Below are positions 52,054 through 62,700 of a stretch of 64,000 nucleotides of DNA, one piece after another (position 1 is the first letter of the stretch; the number at the start of each line of letters is the position of its first letter). Source of the DNA: Eubacterium callanderi (GTDB taxonomy: Bacteria; Bacillota; Clostridia; Eubacteriales; Eubacteriaceae); NCBI RefSeq assembly GCF_900142645.1, contig NZ_FRBP01000005.1, positions 186,001 to 250,000 on the forward strand, written 5' to 3'. Below the pieces are notes generated by a model, which was given only the letters and a program-made list of their open reading frames with translations, was not told the origin of the DNA and did no database searches. The translations under genes were made by a program, and so were the position numbers.

Positions 52054-53448
52054 ATGACAGAGCAAGAAAAATTTGAAATCAGTGTGGAAAAATGCATGGA
52101 AGACCACCAGGCTGTGGGGATGGCTATAGCCATTGTGGATGCGCAGGGCGTGACAAAATATGAGCACTTTTTCGGGGAACGGGATCAGGAAACCGGAAAG
52201 CGCATTGACGAAGAAACGATTTTTGGCCTCGCGTCCCTGACAAAATCCTTTACCTGCCTGGCCATTTTAAAAATGCAGGAGGATAATATTCTGAGCATTG
52301 AGGACCCGGTGAGTGATTATATTCCGGAATTTAAGGGAATGAACCAGGGAGAACCGGTTTTGATCAAACACCTGATGTTTCACAGCGGCGGATACTTTCC
52401 ACAGTCACGCATTGTGGTGGACACAGTGGCGGCGGAGCTGGGGCTTGATGAAGCCGTCGTGGGTGACCTGGCTTACAATGCAGAGCTGGCTCAGGAAGGA
52501 TGCCGTCAGGTGGCAGGAAGGCTGGATGCCCAGAAAGAATTTATCGGCCGGCCAGGCGAATATTTCAGCTATTGCAATGACGGCTATGGACTGCTGTCCG
52601 ATATTATTTACCATCACGGTGGTTCCGCCTCCTATGCGGACTATCTGCTTGAACATATTTTGAAGCCTCTGGGAATGGAGCGAAGCTTCTGCGATTTTGT
52701 GCGTCCGCTGAAGGATGAAAATCATGCGGCGCTTTACGCCGTTATCGCAGGTGAGCTGACAAAGGTCAGGGATTATCATGACAACGCCTTTGTATTAAAC
52801 GGCGGCGGCGCCATGAAATCCACCTTAAAAGATTTGAAGAAATACATTGCCATGTACCTGAATGACGGGACAGGCCTTGACGGAACGGCCATCGCAAAGC
52901 CAGAGACCATCACAGCCATGACGACAAAGCACCAGATGGACTCCTATGTGACAGATTATGGCTATGGGCTTGACATCAAGGAGCTGAACGGCTTACAGGT
53001 AGCAGGACATGGAGGAAGTTTGCCCGGCGTTTCATCACATCTGCTGTGGTGCCGTGAAAGGGGCATGGGCGTTATTGTGCTGTGCAATACAGAGGATGTG
53101 CCAGTCAGCGGTGTGGCGGAAGCAGCCCTGAGCATGGGCATGGGCTTCAAGGCAGAAAGAATCCGTCATCATTATGAAAACAAGCCATGGGATACCCAAA
53201 CCCTCAAAGAAGCCTGCGGCGTTTACGCTTCCGATGAAGGCACAAAGGTAGAACTTTTTATAGGTGAAGCCGGAGAAGCGCTGCTGAAAAACGGTGATAA
53301 GGTTTCTGCGGTTACGATGATCGAGCCCGGACATGGGATGATCGCCGGAGAGTATGGCGATACCTTTATTCAGATGATCGCGGATGATCGCCGGGGCATT
53401 TTCGGCATGCGCTATGGCTCCAGGATTCTGCCGAGAAGTAAGGCGTAG
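52054..53448 (+). CDS. Serine hydrolase, beta-lactamase class C/esterase family
   Basis: 464 residues, no signal peptide, so cytoplasmic. The S-x-x-K motif is in ASLTKSF (near residue 66), the Y-x-N-like motif is FSYCNDGYG, HSGG precedes it, and HGGSLPG serves as the third box. A ~90-residue C-terminal extension (DUF3471-like position) follows. The substrate is unknown; a peptidase or esterase role is as likely as lactamase. Confidence 0.88.
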   Translation: MTEQEKFEISVEKCMEDHQAVGMAIAIVDAQGVTKYEHFFGERDQETGKRIDEETIFGLASLTKSFTCLAILKMQEDNILSIEDPVSDYIPEFKGMNQGEPVLIKHLMFHSGGYFPQSRIVVDTVAAELGLDEAVVGDLAYNAELAQEGCRQVAGRLDAQKEFIGRPGEYFSYCNDGYGLLSDIIYHHGGSASYADYLLEHILKPLGMERSFCDFVRPLKDENHAALYAVIAGELTKVRDYHDNAFVLNGGGAMKSTLKDLKKYIAMYLNDGTGLDGTAIAKPETITAMTTKHQMDSYVTDYGYGLDIKELNGLQVAGHGGSLPGVSSHLLWCRERGMGVIVLCNTEDVPVSGVAEAALSMGMGFKAERIRHHYENKPWDTQTLKEACGVYASDEGTKVELFIGEAGEALLKNGDKVSAVTMIEPGHGMIAGEYGDTFIQMIADDRRGIFGMRYGSRILPRSKA

Positions 53449-53476
53449 AAAAGGACGATAAAACAAGTGGCGCGAT

Positions 53477-53677
53477 CCGAGACTACGCCTTTTATCCAGA
53501 TAAGAAAAAAGGTCCAGGCGCTGTGGATAACGGCCAGGAATCGAGCCGTATTAGCGGAACAGCCGGACACTGGATAGATTAAGCGCCAACGTTAATGAAG
53601 AAGATACAGGTGAGAGGACAGAGCCCGCAGGACGCTTTTCCTTCCTTAGGTAAAAGGCTTCGTCTCTCGGTTTTTTT
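53477..53677 (+). ncRNA. Possible structured RNA with closing long-range stem
   Basis: In a 369-bp gap, CCGAGA (53477-53482) and CCTTTTATCC (53488-53497) are complementary, with small bulges, to TCTCGG (53665-53670) and GG.TAAAAGG (53649-53657). T7 follows immediately. Inside, GGCGCT (53517-53522) pairs with AGCGCC (53582-53587), and CCAG..CTGG encloses a further hairpin. A rod-like RNA of about 200 nt is implied. I cannot match it to a known class; the outline recalls 6S RNA, but no motif confirms this. Confidence 0.4.
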
Positions 53678-53686
53678 GAAAGCCTG

Positions 53687-53719
53687 AAGATCGGCACATT
53701 TTTGTGCCGATCTTTTTTT
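53687..53719 (+). terminator. Rho-independent terminator
   Basis: AAGATCGGCACA and TGTGCCGATCTT arms, T5 loop and T7 tail. Confidence 0.95.
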
Positions 53720-53817
53720 GCTTCATAAATTCTTAATAAAATGGGCACTTTCTTTGTAAGAATGTTATGGTATTATAATACCATCAGATCGATACTGAAG
53801 GACAGAAGGAGTAAGAA

Positions 53818-54513
53818 ATGAACATATTAATATGTGATGACGAGCGGGAAATCGTCGACGCTTTAGAGCTTTACCTGAAAAACGAGGGGTATGATATTTT
53901 TAAGGCCTATTCCGGAAAAGAAGCACTGGAGATTGTCTCTGAAAATACCATTCATCTCATACTGATGGACATTATGATGCCCGAAATGGATGGGATTCAC
54001 GCAACCCTGAAAATCCGTGAGACCGCGAACATTCCGATTATTTTCCTGTCGGCAAAGGCCGAGGACAATGATAAAATTATGGGACTGACTGTCGGCGGAG
54101 ACGATTATATCACAAAGCCTTTTAATCCGCTGGAGGTGATCGCCCGTGTGAAGTCCCAGCTGCGGCGCTACACGACCCTTGGCAGCTATGTGAAACGGAC
54201 AGATGTGTACAAAACAGGCGGACTGGAGTTGGACGACGCCTATAAAAAAGTGACAGTTGACGGGGAAGAGGTTAAGCTGACCCCGGTGGAATATAAAATT
54301 TTGAAATTTTTGATGCGGGAGATGGGAAAGGTTTTTTCCATTGAGCAGATTTATGAAAATGTCTGGGAGGAGCCTTCGTACAACGCGGACAACACTGTTG
54401 CCGTCCATGTGCGGCGCATTCGCGAAAAGATTGAGATCAATCCGAAGGAGCCCAAATACTTAAAGGTGGTGTGGGGAATTGGATACAAAGTCGAAAAATA
54501 CCCTCCGCAATAG
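53818..54513 (+). CDS. OmpR-family response regulator
   Basis: 231 residues. Receiver domain with acidic DDE, phospho-acceptor Asp in LILMDIMMPEMDG and Lys in FLSAKAED. The winged helix ends VAVHVRRIREKIEINPKEPK..VWGIGYKVEK. The VanR/YycF-like subgroup is likely. The kinase gene starts about 10 bp downstream. Confidence 0.95.
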   Translation: MNILICDDEREIVDALELYLKNEGYDIFKAYSGKEALEIVSENTIHLILMDIMMPEMDGIHATLKIRETANIPIIFLSAKAEDNDKIMGLTVGGDDYITKPFNPLEVIARVKSQLRRYTTLGSYVKRTDVYKTGGLELDDAYKKVTVDGEEVKLTPVEYKILKFLMREMGKVFSIEQIYENVWEEPSYNADNTVAVHVRRIREKIEINPKEPKYLKVVWGIGYKVEKYPPQ

Positions 54514-54523
54514 CGGAGTGATC

Positions 54524-56773
54524 GTGATAAAAAGTGAGCATCTGCTCCGCAATACAGGCGTAAAGCTCATTGCATTCATCCTGGCGGTGCTGCTTCTGAG
54601 CACCGGCATCTTTGTGCTGGAGCAGACAGCCACAACCAAGATGGAGGGCTTTGGTATTTCAGAAACCTGGGATGAACAGGACTATCTGAAGAGCAGCTCA
54701 TTGCGCTCAGAGGTCTACAGTGTTTACCATGACCTGTTTGCACTGGCCGATACCTACCGCTCCGAGGATTATATCCGAAGCGGGGCCCTTCTCGATGAGG
54801 ACGCTGTTATTGAGGAGTACAAGCTTTCGCTTCTTTCAGAAGACCGGAGCCGTTTCGGTCTGTGGGAGGAAGAACTCGGCGATGTCAACAGCTATTACTA
54901 CAGCGAGCGTTCCGACAGCACGGTGCCCAAAACAGTCATTGATGTCATCAACTCTGATGCTTTTATGGAAAGACACGGCAAGGAAATTGAGAAGTACCGG
55001 GAGGATCAGATACAGAAGCAGCTCCAGAACTATGCGAACACGCTTAATAATCTGGAAAACGCTCAGAAAAACTTTGGCCTGAAATGGTATATTGAGCGGG
55101 ACGGGCAGAAAAAGACCAGCGGCGAAGGCGTGACGCCTGAGGCCCTGATGCAGTCCAAGGTTTACCTCGAAAATAACAAGGGGAAGATCAACGCTTCCCA
55201 GGAAGTAAGGAATTATGACTACGGCGGAAACGGCAATACGGACAACCGCATTGTTATGGCCTTTGATGATCAGAAGATCGACACGATGGCTCAGATTTAC
55301 AGCCAGGACCGCGCAGACGCAGTACTGGCCGTTCAGGTTTTCTTCGTCTGCGGATTGTTATCATTGATCTGTCTGGTGGTGGCCTGTATTGGTGCCGGAC
55401 GCCGCGAGACAGACAACGACATTCATCTGCTGGCCATTGACCGCATGTACTGGGATCTGCATTTGATTATTTTGACATGGGTTGAGGGGATGCTCATTGC
55501 GGCAGGGGTGGCCTGCATTATGTACAGACTGCCTGCCTACATGTCCGCGATCCTGCTGATCTTCGCAGTAGCTCTCGCTTACAACTATGTGCTGAGCCTT
55601 GTGCGTGTTGTCAAGGCACACCGCTTTATGGACCGGTTTGGCACGGTTGTGCTGTGTAAAAAGTGCGGACGCCTGATCAAACGCTTCTGCCGGAGCATCC
55701 GGGATTTTTACCGGAATGTGATCAAGGGCCGCTCCCTGGTGATGCTGCTGTGCGCAGCCATTATCATCATCGCCATTGTGGGCATGCTCATCATCGCGCT
55801 GCCGCCCATTGGCATTATTCTGCTGGGTGTGGCTCTGTGGTTTGGCGCAAAGCGGGCGAAATCTCTGGATCAGACCATCAAGGGTGTGGAACGCATCTAT
55901 GAGGGCGATACAGGCTATAAGATTGAGGTTGAAGGGCATGGACCGGTGGAGGAAATGGCAAAAAACATCAATAATATTAACGAGGGTTTGTCGACAGCGG
56001 TCAGAGACGCGGTGGAAAAAGAGTTGAAAAGTGAGCGGCTGAAAACTGAGCTGATCACCAATGTTTCCCATGATATCCGTACCCCGCTGACATCCATCAT
56101 CACCTATATCGACCTGTTGAAAAAGGAGGACATCGACGAGGAATCCAGGGAGCGTTACATTGGGGTGCTGGAACAGAAGGCTGCGCGTCTGAAAGCGCTG
56201 ACCGATGACCTCTTTGAGGCCGCCAAGGCCTCGACAGGCAATATGGAGGTGCACTGGGATACCGTAAACGTGGAAGCGCTGGTAAACCAGGGGATGGGAG
56301 AGCTTGAGGACAAGATTGAGGATTCCGGTCTTCAGTTCATTGTCAGCCGGCCCCAGGAAAAAGTGATGGTACATGCGGATGGCCGCCTGCTCTGGCGGGT
56401 CATTGAAAACCTGCTGTCCAATGTGCTCAAATACGCACTGCCCGGCTCCCGGGTCTATATGACCATTGACCGGGACCTGTTTACAGACCGTGGGGTTTTT
56501 ATCATTAAGAATATCTCAGCCGATCCGCTGAACATTCCGGCTGAAGAACTGCTGGAGCGCTTTAAGCGCGGCGACGATACCCGTCACAGCGAGGGAAGCG
56601 GACTGGGGCTTGCCATTGCCAAGGACCTGACCGAGCTGCAGAACGGCCAGTTTGATCTGACCATCGACGGCGACCTGTTCAAGGCGACCGTTTATCTGGA
56701 GCTGGTTGCGGATGACGATTCGGTAATGGCGGAGGAAGCCGGCGAAGCAGAAGCTGAAGAAAAGGGCGAATAG
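54524..56773 (+). CDS. Membrane sensor histidine kinase
   Basis: GTG 54524 (SD GGAG) is the best start; GTG 54518 and TTG 54479 are further upstream in frame. 749 residues. TM1 is at ~13-33; an extracellular segment of ~240 residues follows; then a multi-helix membrane block (~270-440) includes VMLLCAAIIIIAIVGMLIIA. A HAMP-like linker, HisKA NVSHDIRTPLTSI and HATPase N (NLLSNVLKYA), and GSGLGLAIAKDL complete it. It pairs with the preceding regulator. The stimulus is unknown. Confidence 0.93.
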   Translation: MIKSEHLLRNTGVKLIAFILAVLLLSTGIFVLEQTATTKMEGFGISETWDEQDYLKSSSLRSEVYSVYHDLFALADTYRSEDYIRSGALLDEDAVIEEYKLSLLSEDRSRFGLWEEELGDVNSYYYSERSDSTVPKTVIDVINSDAFMERHGKEIEKYREDQIQKQLQNYANTLNNLENAQKNFGLKWYIERDGQKKTSGEGVTPEALMQSKVYLENNKGKINASQEVRNYDYGGNGNTDNRIVMAFDDQKIDTMAQIYSQDRADAVLAVQVFFVCGLLSLICLVVACIGAGRRETDNDIHLLAIDRMYWDLHLIILTWVEGMLIAAGVACIMYRLPAYMSAILLIFAVALAYNYVLSLVRVVKAHRFMDRFGTVVLCKKCGRLIKRFCRSIRDFYRNVIKGRSLVMLLCAAIIIIAIVGMLIIALPPIGIILLGVALWFGAKRAKSLDQTIKGVERIYEGDTGYKIEVEGHGPVEEMAKNINNINEGLSTAVRDAVEKELKSERLKTELITNVSHDIRTPLTSIITYIDLLKKEDIDEESRERYIGVLEQKAARLKALTDDLFEAAKASTGNMEVHWDTVNVEALVNQGMGELEDKIEDSGLQFIVSRPQEKVMVHADGRLLWRVIENLLSNVLKYALPGSRVYMTIDRDLFTDRGVFIIKNISADPLNIPAEELLERFKRGDDTRHSEGSGLGLAIAKDLTELQNGQFDLTIDGDLFKATVYLELVADDDSVMAEEAGEAEAEEKGE

Positions 56774-56780
56774 ACAAAGC

Positions 56781-56826
56781 GAAAGCCAGGGGCTCGATTT
56801 ACAGAGCCCCGGCTTTTCATTTTTTG
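56781..56826 (+). terminator. Rho-independent terminator
   Basis: GAAAGCC.GGGGCTC and GAGCCCC.GGCTTTTC arms, then T6. Confidence 0.92.
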
Positions 56827-56921
56827 TCAAGATTGGTATAAAATTTGGCAGAATATAGAATGGAATTTTTTCTGGAAAACGGTATACTTTAAAGTAACTA
56901 TGAGATCATGGAGGAAACAAA

Positions 56922-58244
56922 ATGGACGTGAATCAGTTATATGAGGATTATCCACTGACCCGGCGTATGCAGCGGGGTGAGGAGGTTATCTGGTTTAATC
57001 CGGACTCAGGCGAGACCGGTGAACTGCCCTTTACGCAGGAGAACACAGCCGACGCGGAGGCAAGACTACGGCGATTTGCACCTTATATCGAAGCCAGCTT
57101 TCCCGAAACCAAAGAGGCCGGCGGCATTATAGAATCACCGTTAAAGCAAGCGCCGGATATGCAGGCCGCCCTTGAAAAACGGTACGGACGAGCGATCCCA
57201 GGAAAACTGCTGATTAAATGCGACAGCCATCTGCCTGTCTCAGGCTCCATCAAAGCCCGGGGGGGCATTTACGAGGTATTGAAGCTGGCAGAAACCATTG
57301 CTGCTGAGAGAGGGATGCTGAGTGCTGGGGATAATTATGCCATATTGACCGAAAAACGCTTTAAAGACCTGTTTTCCGGTTACAGGGTAGCTGTTGGTTC
57401 CACGGGCAATCTGGGGCTGAGTATAGGCATTATCAGCGCAAAGCTGGGCTTTGACGTCACAGTGCATATGTCAGCAGATGCCAGACCTTGGAAAAAGGAC
57501 ATGCTGCGGTCAAAGGGCGTGCACGTCATCGAGTACCCTGAGGATTATCAGAAGGCTGTGGCTGAAGGGAGAAGACAGGCAGAGGGTGACCCCACCTGCC
57601 ACTTTGTGGATGATGAGGGCTCAGCCGACCTGTTTCTGGGGTATTCCACAGCGGCGGCGCGCCTGAAAAAGCAGCTTGACGCGCTGAAAATTGCCATAGA
57701 CACGGAGCATCCCCTGTTTGTGTACCTGCCCTGCGGCGTAGGCGGCGGGCCCGGCGGTGTAACCTTTGGTATTAAAACCGTCTTTGGCGAAAATGCCCAC
57801 TGTTTTTTTGCAGAGCCAACCCATGCGCCCTGCATGCTCCTGGGGATGATGACCGGACTGAACGATGGTATCAGTGTTTCAGATATTGGATTGGATGGCA
57901 AAACCGCCGCTGATGGTCTGGCAGTCAGCCGTCCCTCCCGTCTGGTTGGGCGGGTGATGAGAACCCTGATCGACGGCGCGTTTACCGTAGAGGATGAGGA
58001 AATGTACCGGCTGCTGGGGCTGGTCATGGACACAGAGCAGCTGACCATTGAACCCTCAGGCTGTGCGGGGTTCCCTGGGCCGCCCCGCGTGCTGAGCGAC
58101 GCCGCTTATCTTGAGAAAAAAGGCTTGGCAGAGGAGCGGATGAAAAACGCGGTGCATTTGGTCTGGGCTACCGGCGGCAATATGGTGCCTGAGGAGGAAA
58201 TGGAGGCCTATTACCAAAAAGGCTGCCAGCTGATGCAAGAATAG
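56922..58244 (+). CDS. dsdA: D-serine dehydratase
   Basis: 440 residues after GGAGG. PLP Lys in [15 protein letters not shown], phosphate loop [25 protein letters not shown], and LPVSGS typical of DsdA. It deaminates D-serine to pyruvate and ammonia. It could detoxify or use D-serine; the regulator and transporter of the enterobacterial operon are absent. Confidence 0.95.
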   Translation: MDVNQLYEDYPLTRRMQRGEEVIWFNPDSGETGELPFTQENTADAEARLRRFAPYIEASFPETKEAGGIIESPLKQAPDMQAALEKRYGRAIPGKLLIKCDSHLPVSGSIKARGGIYEVLKLAETIAAERGMLSAGDNYAILTEKRFKDLFSGYRVAVGSTGNLGLSIGIISAKLGFDVTVHMSADARPWKKDMLRSKGVHVIEYPEDYQKAVAEGRRQAEGDPTCHFVDDEGSADLFLGYSTAAARLKKQLDALKIAIDTEHPLFVYLPCGVGGGPGGVTFGIKTVFGENAHCFFAEPTHAPCMLLGMMTGLNDGISVSDIGLDGKTAADGLAVSRPSRLVGRVMRTLIDGAFTVEDEEMYRLLGLVMDTEQLTIEPSGCAGFPGPPRVLSDAAYLEKKGLAEERMKNAVHLVWATGGNMVPEEEMEAYYQKGCQLMQE

Positions 58245-58254
58245 TGAAGGAATA

Positions 58255-58297
58255 AAAGGCTGCTTCTCTGAGTTTAACAGAGGAGCAGCTTTTTTTA
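58255..58297 (+). terminator. Rho-independent terminator
   Basis: AAGGCTGCT.CTCTG and CAGAG.AGCAGCTT arms with T-rich tail after dsdA. Confidence 0.9.
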
Positions 58298-58408
58298 CTG
58301 CGACGGACAGGGGCGAAATGAACGCTTTTGCTGGCGCAAAAACGATTGGGAGGCGGCCTATGGCCGCATTACAATCAAATTTGTACCTGCCATTCTGCAT
58401 TCTCCATT
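58298..58408. mobile_element. MITE-like element, truncated inverted copy
   Basis: Read on the minus strand it begins AATGGAGAATGCAGAATGG and continues with TAATGCGGCCATAGGCCGCC, CAATCGTTTTT and CAGCAAAAGCGTTCAT, matching the centre of the 24598 element in order. The second terminal repeat is missing. It separates the dsdA terminator from the symporter remnant. Confidence 0.62.
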
Positions 58409-58429
58409 TGTAAATTAGGAGGGTAACTT

Positions 58430-58641
58430 TTGGAAACTTTTAATAATATGATCAATGTTGTCAGCAGTGTGGTATGGAGCACACCGCTGGTGGTACTGTG
58501 CCTGATCGCGGGACTTGTTTTTTCAATATGGCTGGGCTTTCCTCAAATTCGTCATTTTATTTTAAGGATATGGTCTGCCTGAATGTCCACCAGGAGAAGG
58601 GCGGCAAAGATGGAATTACACCATTCCAGGCCTTTGCGATG
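58430..58641 (+). pseudogene. Decayed alanine/sodium symporter (AGCS family) 5' fragment
   Basis: A TTG start at 58430 behind GGAGGG encodes 50 residues that resemble the AGCS N-terminus (METFNNMINVVSSVVWSTPL...IWLGFPQIRHF) before TGA at 58580. In another frame the similarity continues (FKDMVCLNVHQEKGG, DGITPFQAFAM, to about 58641), as in the AGCS loop that precedes SFQA. A frameshift near 58550-58560 plus loss of the remaining ~380 residues make it nonfunctional. It sits against the MITE copy. Confidence 0.68.
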
Positions 58642-58758
58642 GTCTTTTTCCCCCTGTGGGTTTTCTTAAGGCTAAATCTGAAAGTGTTGACATGGAGGCA
58701 ATTCCCCATTACAATAAAATTAAATGCAAACGTCACTCAATCCTTAAGGAGGAATATC

Positions 58759-59565
58759 ATGAGAAAAGAATTAACCGTTGCGTCCTTTGACGGCATGGAG
58801 CTGGTAATGACCGTAGATACCCCAGAGGTATGCAAAGCGGTCGTGGTCTTCGTACACGGGCTCTGCGAGCATCAGGGCCGGTACGACTACATTACCGGCA
58901 AATTTACTGCCCGTGATTTTAAGGTGTATCGTTTTGACCACAGAGGCCATGGAAAATCGTCCGGGGACCGCTATTTCTACACGAATAAGGATGAAATCAT
59001 CGATGACACCAACTTTATTGTTGAGCTGGCCAAAGAAGAAAATCCAGGGCTGCCAGTCTATGTCATCGGGCACAGCATGGGCGGCTTCGCGGCGGCGGCA
59101 TTCGGCACCAGGTATCCAGATGTAGTGGACGGCATCGTGCTGTCCGGCGGGCTGACCCGCGACAACACCGGGCTCATCATCAATGTGGATATGGGGCTTG
59201 ATCCGAAGACGGAGTTCCCCAATGAGCTTGGCGACGGCGTGTGCAGCGACCCGGCCGTGGTAGAGGCTTATGGAAAGGACCCCCTGAACGGCAAGTTCTT
59301 TACTGTTGGTCTCTGCCAGAGCATCGCTGAGGGCCTGCGCTGGCTTATGGATAATAAAACCTTCAGCTATCCGGTTCTTTTGCTGCACGGTGAAAAAGAC
59401 GCTCTGGTGTCACCGAAGGACACGCAGGATTTCTTTGCGGATATTCGCTCTGAGGATAAGCAGATGAAGATCTATGGCAATGCCTGTCATGAAATTTTTA
59501 ACGAGTATATCCGTGACGAGGTCATCGAGGACGCTCTGGCATGGATAGAATACCGCCTGGGATAA
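58759..59565 (+). CDS. Alpha/beta hydrolase, monoacylglycerol-lipase-like
   Basis: ATG 58759 behind AAGGAGG; 268 residues. Oxyanion segment VVFVHGLCEHQGRYD, DHRGHGKSSG, nucleophile GHSMGGFAAA, Asp in GEKDALVSP and His in ACHEIFNE. The serine hydrolase triad is complete, and the HEIFNE end matches the lysophospholipase/monoglyceride lipase group. Cytoplasmic. Confidence 0.93.
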   Translation: MRKELTVASFDGMELVMTVDTPEVCKAVVVFVHGLCEHQGRYDYITGKFTARDFKVYRFDHRGHGKSSGDRYFYTNKDEIIDDTNFIVELAKEENPGLPVYVIGHSMGGFAAAAFGTRYPDVVDGIVLSGGLTRDNTGLIINVDMGLDPKTEFPNELGDGVCSDPAVVEAYGKDPLNGKFFTVGLCQSIAEGLRWLMDNKTFSYPVLLLHGEKDALVSPKDTQDFFADIRSEDKQMKIYGNACHEIFNEYIRDEVIEDALAWIEYRLG

Positions 59566-59575
59566 CACGTACAGA

Positions 59576-59613
59576 ATCCCGCGGTGCCGCGAAATACGCC
59601 GCCGCGGATTTTT
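59576..59613 (+). terminator. Rho-independent terminator
   Basis: AATCCCGCGG..CCGCGGATT arms followed by a T-rich run. Confidence 0.8.
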
Positions 59614-59641
59614 ATTTGCTCTAAAATGGAATAAAGCCGGG

Positions 59642-59678
59642 TTTTGTTGTTCTTTTGTTGTACTCTGGGGTGTAAGAT
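59642..59678 (+). promoter_or_regulatory. 11-bp-spaced direct repeat upstream of the beta-helix surface protein
   Basis: TTTTGTTGT occurs at 59642-59650 and 59653-59661 (11-bp period), followed 11 bp later by TAAGAT (59673-59678). The layout resembles the matrix-region promoters but the sequence differs, so a related activator encoded elsewhere is possible. Confidence 0.4.
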
Positions 59679-59724
59679 AGGATAAGAAACAGTATAAAGA
59701 TGCAAAAAGAAGGGAGCAACTAAA

Positions 59725-62700
59725 ATGAAAAAGATTCATGTTTTTCTTACCACAATTCTCGCATTCCTGCTGCTTACAGCAGGAGGCAGCATTATGGTAA
59801 AGGCGGAGGAAGCCGCCGCGTCATCCGCCATCCAGGCCGGGAAGGGTTTGGTGGTCGAAGGAAGCCCGGAGGGCTACACCTACGAGAAAGGCACTCTGTG
59901 CTTTATCAAGGGAGGGAGCTATACTGTCAGTATGGCGCCGGATACCCCGGTGACCACAGATGTGATTATGGTTAAGGGCGATGGGAATTTTGCGCTTACC
60001 CTGAACAGTGTGCAGATTGCCACAGACAGCGAGGGACAGCAGGGAATGCCCCTGTATGTACAGCAGGGTGACCTCAGCCTCACGCTGGCAGGGAGCAGCA
60101 ATCTGAAATCAGAGAAGACCTCAGCCCTGTTCATCGGTGATGAGGGCGGCGGTACCAACGCGTCAAAGCTGACTGTGGCCGGCAGCGGCACACTGACGCT
60201 GCGCTCAGGCAGCAGCTTTGCCTTTGAAAATTTAGGGCTGGGCGGAACTTTTATGGAGGGCGGCCAGATTCACGCCTCCAACGCCATTGTGGATGGCCAG
60301 GGTATAAAGGCTATAGCCATCCAGGCCGGCGCTAAAGAGGTATATGCCATCAGTGCACACTTTGCCGAAAAGCTGACTATGAACGGCGGCAGTCTTACCG
60401 CGGAGGTAGATAACGGTGAGACACCGATTTACGCTGGGGCGGTTTACTGCTATAATGGCCTGGAGGTCAACGGCGGCACCCTTTCAGGAAAGGCTCCCGG
60501 CGCTGGTATTTCCACCGGAGACGGTGAAGGCAAGGGCGGTGCCTGTGTGATCAACGGCGGTACGGTTATTGGAGACGCGGTTGAAAGGGGCGTGTCCTAC
60601 GGTACTTCTGGCATTTCTGTTATTGGAAACATCACCATCAACGGCGGCAGCGTAACAGCCAAGAATGGATATGTCGGACTGGACGCTACCAATATACTGG
60701 CCATCAACGGCGGTCAAGTCAATGCCTCAGGAGCTCAGGTCGGTATTCACGGCGGAGCCTGTGCCAAAGACAAGGAAAAAGATAACGTGACCATTACCGG
60801 AGGAACCGTCTACGCCCTTGGTGATAAGTATGATATTTATGGCGGCGATTTTGGTAGCGTCGAGATACCTACCCGGGTTTATCTGAAGGGTGGCAGTATC
60901 TTTACTGGCAGTAATAAAATCAAACCGGAGCCCATCAGCTATGTCGATGAGGATAGTGGTGCTGAGATCAAAGTAGAGCGGGTGGTCATGAGCGGCCTGC
61001 CGGCTGACAGCAGCGTATTCCTTTTTTTCAAGGTCGGCTACTTTGGCGAGGACAAGGCAGACCCGGAAAACGGCGTATATGGTATTCGTGATATGGATAC
61101 CAACGACAAGGGACAGCTGTGTGTTTATGCTTCGCTGCTTGAACGAAGTCCCTTTGGTGTGACAATAAACGGGACAGACTATGAGGGAGTGGCAGTAAAA
61201 GGAAGCAATGGATATGAAGCCAAGATGGAAGAATCAATTCCGGAAATGGCAGTTACCTCTGAGAACGGCCACACACCCTTTTATTTTAAAACCCATTACA
61301 TTCTGGAGCCGGGAAACAGCACTGCGTCCATGAGAGAAGGTCAGAACGAAACCGATGAAAAAATCATGGTCGGCAAGACATATATAGCGCCGCCGGATGA
61401 TATTACTGCGGATTATTACCGTCTGACCCTTGACAATATTAAGATACACTCCGAGAATATCGGAATCCAGGTCAACAACCATAACACTGAGCTTATCGCC
61501 AGAGGTGACAACAGCATTGTATCGGACGATGATCACGCTATTTTCGCGGGATTCATTTCAGACAGCGGTGATATTGATACACTGGCCTTTAGCGGCAGCG
61601 GAAGACTGAGCTGCGAGGTGGCGCCGGACAAGCGGTATGGGGCTATCATAAGCATGCGGAACATTGTGGTCAACAGCGGAACCATTACAGCTCACAGCGC
61701 ATCCAGCACGGCTATTTTTTCTGAATCGCAAAATCCTGAGGACAGTATTACCGTCAATGGGGGAGATGTGAATGTGAAGGGATCCTTTGGGCTGTATGGA
61801 AACAATATTACCATCAATGGTGGTAAGGTGACCGGCACAGATGAGGGTGATACAGAAACCCTGGTTGTCGGCAGCAAGGGCGATATTAGCTTTAACGGCG
61901 GCAGTGTGGATGTGAAAAGCGGCAGCTACGCAGTCGGCGCAAATGGAAATATTACCATCAGCGGCGGTACACACCATCTGTTAGCGGAAAACGACAATAA
62001 CCAGTATGTATACGGACTGTACGCCAATGGCAGCATTCATGTAAATGGGGGTACCACCTGGGTATCTGGAAATACCAATGACATTCTGGCAGAAACCGCC
62101 ATCCAGGAAAGGGCGCTGCCGTCAACCGGTAAGACTTTGGAAAGAGCAGCAGCGGGAGAACACATTATCACAGTAGATGGCGGCAGTCTGAACGCAGTGC
62201 ACAATACTGTTGCACCTGAACCGGTAGACGCTGCAGGAGCGCGGGCCTATAAAACCACACTGACTGTGGGAACAGCAGCCAATACAGGCAGCCTGGAGGG
62301 TAAGGTAGGCGAAAAGACACTGAACCTCAAGGATGCGTTGACCGATGATGCTGCAAACCTGTACCTCTACCTTCCAGAGCCGGAAGGACAGAAAGCAGTG
62401 ATTGCGACCACTGCGGCGTCTTATAGCGGTACTGTCAGGGAGTTGGAAGCTCAGAACAGGTTACGGACCTTTGGGGCAGTGCTGGTCTCGGATAAACCAG
62501 AGCCAGTGGTGCATGTGACAGGTGTCAGGCTTGATAAGACCAGCGCTGAGCTGACTCAGGGAAAAAGCCTGACTTTGACAGCTGCCATCGAACCGGCCAA
62601 TGCCACCAATAAAAAGATAAGCTGGAAATCCTCAGATTCTAAGATCGCCAAGGTAGACAATCAGGGTAAGGTCACAGGCATAGCCGTTGGAAAGGCCACC

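Noticed and set aside
53449-53686. Lysine, cobalamin, Mg2+ or c-di-AMP riboswitch
   Set aside because: The consensus boxes of these classes are not present, and a terminator and separate promoter region lie between this stretch and the next gene.
55361-56374. Open frame of 337 codons opposite the histidine kinase
   Set aside because: It is antisense to conserved HisKA and membrane segments, is His/Gln-rich without a domain, and has no ribosome site.
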